In this document: piece after piece, positions 6,099 through 12,169 of the stretch
Numbering within the stretch: position 1 is the first letter of the stretch
How the letters are laid out: each line of letters begins with the position of its first letter
NCBI GenBank assembly: GCA_016194795.1
Contig: JACQAX010000154.1
Location: forward strand, 1-12,169
From: Deltaproteobacteria bacterium
Lineage (GTDB): Bacteria > Bdellovibrionota > UBA1018 > UBA923
Direction of reading: 5' to 3'
DNA: 12,169 nt
The notes under the pieces: generated by a model
The model's input: the letters and a program-made list of their open reading frames with translations, nothing else
The model's database searches: none
What the model was told of the DNA's origin: nothing
Made by a program: the position numbers and the translations under genes

Positions 6099-7127
6099 CT
6101 ACTGCTTCCAGTGCCAGTTCGGGTTGACGTAAAGCTCGAAGCCCTTGCGCTTCTGCGCCCTGAAATACCTGCGCAGGTCGCGATCCTTGTCCTTGCCCGG
6201 CGACTCCTGGATGACGATCATCTTCCCGTCGGGCTCGAACGCGGTGACGGGATAGTCGACCCCGTCCGAAAGACGGAAACGATCTTCGGCGCCGTGCTGG
6301 ACGATGCGACCGCCCATATAACCATGCCGCCTGAAAGCCTCGTTCAGATCGGCGGCGGTCTCGACCTCGCCGGTGGTGATGTCGCCCTGGTCGGGATCGC
6401 TCAGCATCTCGCCCGCGGGACCATGCTTGCCGAAGGCGAGCATGTCGACGTCGGCGGTGATGTAGCCCCCCGTCTTCGGGTCGCCCAGCACCTCGATGAC
6501 CTCGTCACCGGCTTTCACGTCGCTGGTCCACAACGCCTGGCCGCCGCGAACGACCGCCGTGCCGTGCGGCCCCTTGAGCGGAACCGGGATCGCATAGCCC
6601 TTCTCGATCGACTCGCGGTTCTTCTCGTCGTACTTGGCGATCTTCAGCTCGCGGTCTTTCGAGTCAGCGACGTGCGCGAGCTTGCTGTAGCGCTCGTGCA
6701 CGGGAATGAAGCCGCGGTGCGGGCCCCAGTCGGAGCTCTTGCCCTTGATGTGCATCCCCTTCGTCGGAGCGCCCTCGGCCATGTGCACGTACGCGTCGGA
6801 GTTCACCGGCCGGTGCAGCAGCACCTCGTTGCGCGCATGCGCGATCTCCGAAAACGAGACGGCGACGAGCAGCTGCCCGAGCGAGCGTTTGTAGCTTTCG
6901 AGCGCCTCCTCGCTGCCATCGTGCACCTGCCGGCTGAGCTGCTCGAGCTGGCTCTTGAGATCCCCGCACCAGGCGTAGCTCACCGAGCTGCCGGGACAGG
7001 AGATGGCCGCGGCCTGTTTTTCGTAGCGAACGTATTCGAGCGGCTCCGAGGCGGGCCGGCGGCTCGCGCAGCCTCCCGTGGCGAGCGACACGACCGACAA
7101 CACCAAAAAGATTTTTCCGAGGTTCAT
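6099..7127 (-). CDS. Exported lipoprotein-like adenylate/nucleotidyl cyclase of the edema factor/CyaA/ExoY class
   Basis: A 342-aa protein predicted to make cyclic AMP or another cyclic nucleotide from NTPs. Residues 1-19 are a signal peptide ending LATGGC; Cys20 suggests a lipid anchor, though the lipobox is not canonical (Thr at -3). The catalytic region spans about 85-310. Arg106 (HRPVN) matches Arg329 of anthrax edema factor, and lies exactly 17 residues before Lys123, as in edema factor and CyaA. Lys123 and Lys130 (TKGMHIKGKSSDWGP, then GFIPV) match edema factor Lys346 and Lys353. Asp226 and Asp228 (TADVDML) match the metal-binding Asp pair. His278 and Glu281 (GYMGGRIVQHGAE) match the His577 region. 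Lys128 replaces the His (edema factor His351). The segment between the Asp pair and His278 is only about 50 residues, shorter than in edema factor or CyaA. Substrate and activator (calmodulin, actin, other) cannot be read from sequence. The start has no ribosome site; a TAGAAT box 6 bases upstream could give a leaderless transcript. It follows lepB by 22 bp. Confidence 0.9.
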   Translation of the reverse strand: MNLGKIFLVLSVVSLATGGCASRRPASEPLEYVRYEKQAAAISCPGSSVSYAWCGDLKSQLEQLSRQVHDGSEEALESYKRSLGQLLVAVSFSEIAHARNEVLLHRPVNSDAYVHMAEGAPTKGMHIKGKSSDWGPHRGFIPVHERYSKLAHVADSKDRELKIAKYDEKNRESIEKGYAIPVPLKGPHGTAVVRGGQALWTSDVKAGDEVIEVLGDPKTGGYITADVDMLAFGKHGPAGEMLSDPDQGDITTGEVETAADLNEAFRRHGYMGGRIVQHGAEDRFRLSDGVDYPVTAFEPDGKMIVIQESPGKDKDRDLRRYFRAQKRKGFELYVNPNWHWKQ

Positions 7128-7149
7128 CCGAAAATTCTAACAGGGAACT

Positions 7150-7788
7150 TCACAGCTCGCTAGAGCCCACCGTACGGAAGGCGCGGCCCTCGAGCGCATC
7201 GCGCGAGGCGAAGCCCCAGACCCGGCTGTCGGCGCTGTTGTCGCGATTGTCGCCCAGGAAGAAGTAGCGACCGGCGGGAACCACGAGCTCGGTGGCGTCG
7301 CGAGCCGCCCTTTCGGGAAGCCTTTGGATGCGATGCAAGCGGCCACCGGCCTTCTCGTCGTAGGCGAAGCGTCCGCGGGCCGCGGCCAGGACCGGCTCGA
7401 TTCCGGTCGAGCCGGCCAACGAAGTCTCGAGCGGCGCGCCGTTCACCTCGACGATGCCGTTGACCACCCGAACGCGGTCGCCAGGCAGGCCGATGAGGCG
7501 TTTGATGAGCCGGATCGACGGGTCGCGAGGGTCGCGAAAGACGATCACCTCGCCGCGCCGGGGCTCGCCGGTGCGAGCCAGCGATATGGTGGTGAACGGC
7601 AGCCGGAGATCATATGCCATCTTGTTGACCAGAACGTGGTCGCCGATCTGGATCGTAGGTTCCATCGAGCCCGACGGTACGATGTACTGGTCGGCAAAAC
7701 TTGACCGGAAGGCGAAGACCCCGAGGACAATGATTCCCGTTGAGACATGTTTCCTGAACCCCTTCTTGATGTTTCCGACCAGCATCAT
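7150..7788 (-). CDS. lepB: Type I signal peptidase
   Basis: A 212-aa inner-membrane serine protease that removes signal peptides from exported proteins. One membrane helix lies at about 17-32. Catalytic Ser41 sits in VPSGSMEPTI and catalytic Lys96 in RLIKRLIGLPGD. The conserved box GDNRDNSADSRVWGF is at 179-193. Length and single-helix layout fit the short Gram-negative and Gram-positive-like forms rather than the longer E. coli enzyme. The start is one of the paired ATGs at 7788/7785; no ribosome site is visible, so the exact start is uncertain. The cyclase lipoprotein gene follows on the same strand after 22 bp, which suggests one transcript. An 81-bp AT-rich gap separates it from the divergent membrane gene at 7870. 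Confidence 0.92.
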   Translation of the reverse strand: MMLVGNIKKGFRKHVSTGIIVLGVFAFRSSFADQYIVPSGSMEPTIQIGDHVLVNKMAYDLRLPFTTISLARTGEPRRGEVIVFRDPRDPSIRLIKRLIGLPGDRVRVVNGIVEVNGAPLETSLAGSTGIEPVLAAARGRFAYDEKAGGRLHRIQRLPERAARDATELVVPAGRYFFLGDNRDNSADSRVWGFASRDALEGRAFRTVGSSEL

Positions 7789-7821
7789 GGGTTCGAGAAT
7801 ACGCTCGCCTGCTTAATTCCC

Positions 7822-7840
7822 CATTAAAACGGCATTAAAA
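7822..7840. repeat. Tandem CATTAAAA direct repeat in a divergent promoter region
   Basis: CATTAAAA occurs at 7822-7829 and again at 7833-7840, separated by CGG, so the copies repeat every 11 bases, about one helical turn. The repeat lies in the 81-bp gap (7789-7869) between the divergent lepB and membrane glycosyltransferase-like genes, in unusually AT-rich sequence for this window. It could be a two-site regulator target or a promoter upstream element. No convincing sigma-70 promoter is visible in either direction. Confidence 0.4.
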
Positions 7841-7869
7841 AATTTTCACTCCTGTTAGACTTAGGCTTC

Positions 7870-9756
7870 ATGCAGCACAGACGCTCGAACACCCTGGCCG
7901 CGCTCGCCGTCGTCGTCCTGTGCTATTGCGCCGTGCTCGCGCTCCAGCGGGCACGCCATCCGGGCGCCGACCCGGGCCGCTGGTTTCATCTCGGCATTTC
8001 CCATCTGGTCGCCGAGCACCCGCTGCTGAGAACGGTGCCGCAGGCCGAGGACATCGGCTGGGGAAATCGCTTCGTCGAGCCCGACTTTCTCTTTCACGTG
8101 CTTTCGGGCGTAGCCTACCGCGTCGGCGGCGATCGCGCGGTCGTCGCGCTGAGCCGCTCCATCGCGTGCGCGATGCTCGTCGCCTTTTTCCTCCTCGCGC
8201 GGCTCTGGGCCCCGCCCGCCGTGGCGGCGGCGCTCGTCGTCGCGACGACGCTCACGTCGCTGCACCTCGCGCCGCGCCTGTTCCAGGAACGGCCGCAGCT
8301 TGCCGCGATGGTCGCTCTTGCCGCGCTGATCGCCGGAGTCGTGCGCGGAAAGCGCGCCTGGGTCTTTTTCGCGGCGGCCGCGTTCGTGCTCACTCACCAC
8401 GCCTACTTCGTGCCGGCGCTGACGATCGTGGCCGCGGTCGCCACGGCGAAGCCTCGGGACCAGCGCATGCTGGCTCTCGCGGGTTTCGGCGGAGTCGCGG
8501 CCGGAATCCTGCTCAACCCGCACTTTCCCCTGAACATCACGGGCGCCTACACCGAGCTGCGCATCGCCTTCTGGGGAATGCCCGATCCGGGAATGGAGCT
8601 CGAGCGCGAGCCGCTGCTTCGAGAGCCTTTTCTGCTCGTGCGCGCGTTCGGGCTGGGGCTTGCCTGCTGGCTTGCCGCGGCCTGGGCGTGGACGAGAACG
8701 ACGGGAACCGCGAAAGAGCCGCTCTCGTTCCTTCTCGGCGCGGCCGGCGCGCTATGGCTTCTCGCCATCGAGAGCCCGAGCGCCGGAGATTACGCCCTGC
8801 CGGTTTCGGCGCTGGCGGCGGCGGCGGCCTGGCCCGTGCTGCGCGGCTTTCGCGTGGGGCGCCCCAGCGGCGCTTGGGCGCTCGCCGCGCTCGCGCTGGT
8901 TCAGCCGTTCGCGATCATCCGGCGGGAGCTTCGCGAGCCCCCCGAAGACCGGTACGCTCTCGTCGCACGCGCCGTTCGCGAAGCGCTCGACACTATTCCG
9001 GCGTCGGCACGCGGGCGAAAGGTTCTCAACTGCGAAACGGAGTACGGAGCGCTGACACTGTACGCGCGTCCCGACCTTCGCTTCGTCGACCTGCTCCATC
9101 CCCTCCTGCTCCGGTTCGCCGACGCTTCGAAATACGAGACCCTTCGCGCCCTGAAGCTCAGCATCGTCGGCGATCCGGTCTCGGTGGCCCATCGCGTGTT
9201 CGACGCCGACTATCTGCTCTGCCAACGGCCGGCGGTGAACGTCCAGCTGCGCTCCGACCCCAGGGCGCGCCTCCTGTACGACGATCCGGTGACGGAGGTG
9301 GCGCTGTTCGAGCTCGGCGCCGAGACGCATCGCGATCTCGTCAGCGCTTACGAGCTGCGGCTGCTCGAGCACGAGAAGGACGTCCATGACCCGACGGTCG
9401 TCGCGCGGTTTCCGAGGAGCGGCGAGGCCGTCTCCGCGAACCTGGTCGACCTGTTCGAACATTTCGGGGCCGGCACGCTGGGCGTTATCCGCTGCGCCTG
9501 GCTCAGGCCGACGCCCGCGCAGCTCGCCGCGCACGCGGGCGCCCGATCGATCAGCTTCGGCGGCGGCCCCCACACGCGTCTCTGGCTCAACGGCAGGTTG
9601 CTCCACTCTTCCGACCCTTACCTGCCCAGCCCGAAGATGGTCCAGAAGACGATCGCGCTACCGAAGCCGCTGAGCGCCTCGGATCGGCTCGACGCGGTCG
9701 TCTGCCGCAAAAAGGCCAGCTACTGGACGTTCGCTCTTTGGCTCAACTCCAAATAA
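7870..9756 (+). CDS. Large multi-pass membrane protein, GT-C-like glycosyltransferase candidate
   Basis: A 628-aa inner-membrane protein. The first 370 residues contain about nine to eleven hydrophobic helices, beginning at 9-27. The first outer loop carries an acidic and aromatic pattern (HPGADPGRWFHLGIS and EDIGWGNRFVEPDFLFHVL), the place where GT-C glycosyltransferases keep their catalytic Asp/Glu. From about 370 to the end it is soluble: a segment with LNCETEYGALTLYARPDLRFV, then a beta-rich tail (RSISFGGGPHTRLWLNGRLL) resembling jelly-roll ligand-binding domains. It may transfer sugars from lipid carriers to proteins or polysaccharide on the outer face of the membrane. No specific family is recognised; the GT-C call rests on layout. 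The ATG at 7870 has only a weak TTAGG upstream. The next gene follows after 16 bp in the same direction. Confidence 0.7.
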   Translation: MQHRRSNTLAALAVVVLCYCAVLALQRARHPGADPGRWFHLGISHLVAEHPLLRTVPQAEDIGWGNRFVEPDFLFHVLSGVAYRVGGDRAVVALSRSIACAMLVAFFLLARLWAPPAVAAALVVATTLTSLHLAPRLFQERPQLAAMVALAALIAGVVRGKRAWVFFAAAAFVLTHHAYFVPALTIVAAVATAKPRDQRMLALAGFGGVAAGILLNPHFPLNITGAYTELRIAFWGMPDPGMELEREPLLREPFLLVRAFGLGLACWLAAAWAWTRTTGTAKEPLSFLLGAAGALWLLAIESPSAGDYALPVSALAAAAAWPVLRGFRVGRPSGAWALAALALVQPFAIIRRELREPPEDRYALVARAVREALDTIPASARGRKVLNCETEYGALTLYARPDLRFVDLLHPLLLRFADASKYETLRALKLSIVGDPVSVAHRVFDADYLLCQRPAVNVQLRSDPRARLLYDDPVTEVALFELGAETHRDLVSAYELRLLEHEKDVHDPTVVARFPRSGEAVSANLVDLFEHFGAGTLGVIRCAWLRPTPAQLAAHAGARSISFGGGPHTRLWLNGRLLHSSDPYLPSPKMVQKTIALPKPLSASDRLDAVVCRKKASYWTFALWLNSK

Positions 9757-9772
9757 TGTTACGGTCGCGAGC

Positions 9773-11285
9773 ATGCGACGCAAGACCTGGACATGGGCTT
9801 TGGGCGCTTTCTGCGCCACCGCGCTGCCCGCGATCGTCCCTCTGGCGCTGATCCACCACTACTACTGCTCCGACTGGCTCCTCCACCTCTGGCCGTCGGG
9901 CTTCAACGCCGTGTATTTCCGACACCACGTTCACCGCCGCGCTCGTCACCACCGCCATCTATCCCCTGACGAACCTCTACCACCGCGCGGCCGTCGCCGA
10001 GTTTTTCACGGGCTGCTTCCTGACGAGCGCTCTTTGTTGCTGGGTGATCCTGCTCCATGCCCGGGACCGCCGGACGATTCTCGTCTACGCGCCGTGGCTC
10101 GCGATGTCGCTCGCCAACATGGGCGGCAGCCACCCGATCACCTCGGTGTACTCGGTGCTGATTCTCACGCCCCTGTTTCTTCTCGCCCTTCCGAAATACC
10201 GCGAGCTGCCCCCGAAGCTGCGCGGCACCTTCTGGGCGGCCGTCGCCTTCGCGCTCGTCTTCGCCACGCTCGTCGACCTGGCCTCGGCGTACATGCTGGC
10301 CAAGTTCAGCCCGCTCGTCGGCGCCTCCCGCTCCGGCGGCTTGTTTCTCGTGCGAAGCGACGCCTGGTGGATGCGTTTCTTCCCGCTGCCGTTCGACAAA
10401 GGCTCGCTCATCCACGGCACGCACATCGACACGGCTTATCTCGAGCTGCAGCTCAACATGCCGCTGCTTTTCACCGCGGGCCTCGCGGCGGCGCTTGCGC
10501 GCGTCAGGCGTTCGAGCCCGCTTGCTCCTTTTCTCGCGGGAGCCGCCGTGGCGTTTCCGGTGCTCGCGTTCTTCTCGCTTTCGACGCTTCCCTGGCACTT
10601 CGTTCCGAAGCTTCTGCAGCTCATCCAGTTCCCGTATCGCCTCATCAGCTACTGCAACCTCATGCTGCTTGCCATATTGCTCGCCGCGCTGAGCGCCGGG
10701 CGCGAGAAGCTGGCCCGCAAGCCGGGCGAACGAACGCTGATCGCGCTCGTCGCGGTGGCGACGCTCATGTTCTGCGGCTTCGCCATCAAGCTCGTCCACG
10801 TCGGCGCGACGAAAACCAGCAAGGTCGCCGTCGGCGCGCCCTCCGACCCCTCCGAGCAGGAGGTTTACAAGGACTTCGCGTTTTACGCGCACTACACGCT
10901 CTTCGGCCTCCCCGAGCTGAAGAAGGCCGAGGTCGCCGCGTCGAAATGGGTCGAGCTGCCCCTCGGGGGAATCGGCCCGGAGTACGGCTTCATCAAGCCC
11001 GTCTCCGTCTCGGTCCCGAACGGCGGCTGGGTGAGGACCTCGCTTGCCGCCTTTACCTGGAACAAGCTTTTCGTCGACGGCAAGGAAGTCGCGCCGCCGG
11101 CCCTGCTCGTGCACGGCTCGCGCTACGCGGTGAAGCTCGCCCCGGGAGAGCACGTCCTGAGCGCCTCGATCGTGCCCGATCCGACGTGGCTGCTGCTCCG
11201 CTCGATCTCCTTCGTGACCTTGGCGCTCGGCACGTTGCTCTGTTTCGTCTCGCTATTCCGGGGCGTCAGCCCGGCGAGATCTTAA
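9773..11285 (+). pseudogene. PTPS-related multi-pass membrane protein (PF10131-like), one-base frameshift
   Basis: The gene starts at ATG 9773 (MRRKTWTWALGAFCATALPA) and reads 49 codons to TTC at 9917-9919. One extra base (or two missing) follows, and coding resumes at GAC 9921 (DTTFTAALVTTAIYPLTNLY) through to TAA at 11283-11285. The joined product is about 503 residues. It has about ten membrane helices in the first 340 residues and a segment LPWHFVPKLLQLIQFPYRLI that is typical of the 6-pyruvoyl-tetrahydropterin synthase-related membrane domain family, whose members look like GT-C glycosyltransferases. The C-terminal 150 residues form a beta-rich outer domain (WVELPLGGIGPEYGFIKPVS) plus a final helix. 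Clean coding on both sides suggests a sequencing indel or a recent mutation. It lies 16 bp downstream of the other large membrane protein and probably acts in the same envelope glycan step. Confidence 0.7.
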
Positions 11286-11324
11286 GCTCGCGCGAGCGAT
11301 ACGGCCCACGCCGCGAAAAGAAGA

Positions 11325-11372
11325 ACGGAGAACCCGACCATGAATTTGTCTTTCATGGAGCGGATTCTCCGT
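11325..11372 (-). terminator. Composite two-stem hairpin between convergent genes
   Basis: Two nested perfect inverted repeats share one axis. The outer stem is ACGGAGAA (11325-11332) with TTCTCCGT (11365-11372); the inner stem is CCATGAA (11338-11344) with TTCATGG (11352-11358) around a 7-base loop. Internal loops of 5 and 6 bases separate them. Read on the minus strand, the hairpin is followed by a T-rich run (TCTTCTTTTC), so it probably terminates the DUF4091 gene ending at 11400. The plus-strand side lacks a T-tract. Confidence 0.5.
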
Positions 11373-11399
11373 CCGGGGGAGAGCCTTTGTCAAAACAGA

Positions 11400-12169
11400 T
11401 CAGGGCGATAGCGCGTTTCCGATCTGCTGTCTCAGGTTGTCGTAGTCGCCGTTGTTGCGCGACCAGTTGAACTGATCCGGCACGATCGACTTCACGCTGG
11501 CCGCGAGCCCGGCGCTCGAGGCCCACTTGAAGTACTCGACGTCGTACTGGCCCTGCCGCATCGCCTTCATGCGGATCGACGCCACGGCCTGGTTCGACGT
11601 GAGCCCGTGCTGACCGGAGATGCCGGGGTAGAGCAGCGTTCCGTCGCCGTTCCCCCCGAACAGGTACTGCGACGTCCACGGGTCGAGCTGGCCGAAGGCC
11701 TCCGTGGAGTTGTAGTACAACGCCGCCTGCGCACCCATTGAGTACGCGACGAGCGAGAACGCGCGTCCGTTCACGTCCGGCTCGTCGAGCATCATGTCAG
11801 GCGTTCTGGTGAGATGGCCCGTCGTGCTGTTGGTGCACGAGCCGTGGCTCATGCAGCTTCCGTACAGCCAGTAGTTCGGCGCCTGGCTGTAATCCTGCCA
11901 GTGGCCGGACTGCTTGAACCACTCGAACACCACCACGAAGTGGTCGATCAGGCCGAGCAACGTGCTGTTCGGCTCGGTCGTCACCATCGTCTGCAAGTGC
12001 GGCGCGTACTGCCGCACGAGCTGCGCACGGGCGGCCGTGCCGCTCATGTCGCTCGGCTCGTCGGTCACGTACGCCCAGGCGTTTTTGAGACCGGGCTCGG
12101 CGAGGATCGCCTTCTCCCAGCCCTGCAGCTGCTGCTGCGTGGCCCAGGCATAGCCGATCCCGCTCGGGA
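11400..12169 (-). CDS. DUF4091 / glycoside hydrolase 123-like protein, C-terminal part
   Basis: The minus-strand frame is open from the window edge (first full codon ends at 12167, PSGIGYAWATQQQLQGWEKA) to TGA at 11400-11402, about 255 residues. The 5' end lies outside the window. It shows the marks of the DUF4091/GH123-type C-terminal catalytic region: AWAYVTDEPSD, with a paired Asp-Glu typical of the active site; a later FGGNGDGTLLYPG; and SIRMKAMRQGQYDVEYFKW, the common closing motif. GH123 enzymes cut N-acetylgalactosamine-containing glycans; the broader DUF4091 group is mostly uncharacterised, so the substrate is unknown. Several Cys (GSCMSHGSCTNS) suggest a secreted, disulfide-bearing protein, but the signal peptide region is not included. 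It converges on the PTPS-related gene with 114 bp between them. Confidence 0.75.
   Translation of the reverse strand, partial: PSGIGYAWATQQQLQGWEKAILAEPGLKNAWAYVTDEPSDMSGTAARAQLVRQYAPHLQTMVTTEPNSTLLGLIDHFVVVFEWFKQSGHWQDYSQAPNYWLYGSCMSHGSCTNSTTGHLTRTPDMMLDEPDVNGRAFSLVAYSMGAQAALYYNSTEAFGQLDPWTSQYLFGGNGDGTLLYPGISGQHGLTSNQAVASIRMKAMRQGQYDVEYFKWASSAGLAASVKSIVPDQFNWSRNNGDYDNLRQQIGNALSP

Noticed and set aside
6111..7163. Plus-strand open frame opposite the cyclase
   Set aside because: The cyclase motifs are unmistakable on the minus strand; the plus product has no recognisable features and low-complexity Val/Leu/Arg composition.
9903..11153. Minus-strand open frame opposite the PTPS-related gene
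   Set aside because: The product is dominated by Arg, Glu and Gly, an antisense pattern, and opposes a well-formed multi-pass membrane protein.
11339..11410. Short open frame MNLSFMERILRPGESLCQNR in the convergent gap
   Set aside because: Only 23 codons, inside a hairpin, without a ribosome site.

Overview
This is a GC-rich window with densely packed genes on both strands. It comes from a Gram-negative bacterium: there are several Sec signal peptides, one lipoprotein-like signal, and proteins ending in outer-membrane-style beta strands with a terminal Phe. A degenerate receiver/HD-GYP protein and a candidate sigma-54 promoter fit a predatory or deltaproteobacteria-like lineage (Bdellovibrionota or Myxococcota type). 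That placement is inference; no RNA or phylogenetic marker gene is present. Two genes carry frame breaks, so the sequence is either from a draft assembly or contains decaying genes.

Layout. 1-467: 3' end of an unrecognised gene. 567-1967: pseudo-receiver plus HD-GYP protein behind a sigma-54-like promoter. Its 3' end overlaps, tail to tail, a minus-strand pair (2804 to 1950): a 74-aa exported protein and a probable outer-membrane barrel. From 2967 to 5184 runs a plus-strand operon: a zinc-ribbon protein with an acidic tail, a ligase-associated MBL-fold DNA exonuclease with a deletion/frameshift, a DUF983 protein and a four-helix membrane protein, ending in a likely terminator. 5274-6086: an exported protein of unknown function.

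The highlight is the minus-strand gene 7127-6099. It encodes an exported, probably lipid-anchored protein whose body is a nucleotidyl cyclase of the anthrax edema factor / Bordetella CyaA / Pseudomonas ExoY toxin class. The R-P-V-N, K-G-(x5)-K-S-S-D-W-G, T-A-D-x-D and G-G-(x3)-Q-H-G-x-E motifs are all in family order. It lies 22 bp downstream of a type I signal peptidase gene (lepB, 7788-7150) in an apparent operon. The cyclase is compact, and the family residues after the catalytic His look changed.

Divergent from lepB, 7870-9756 and 9773-11285 encode two large multi-pass membrane proteins: a GT-C-like glycosyltransferase candidate and a PTPS-related (PF10131-like) protein broken by a one-base frameshift. 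The window ends in a convergent minus-strand gene, partial at its 5' end, with a DUF4091 / glycoside hydrolase 123-like C-terminus. A large composite hairpin separates the two. No CRISPR array, tRNA, rRNA or insertion sequence was seen, and no gene-free gap exceeds about 165 bases.
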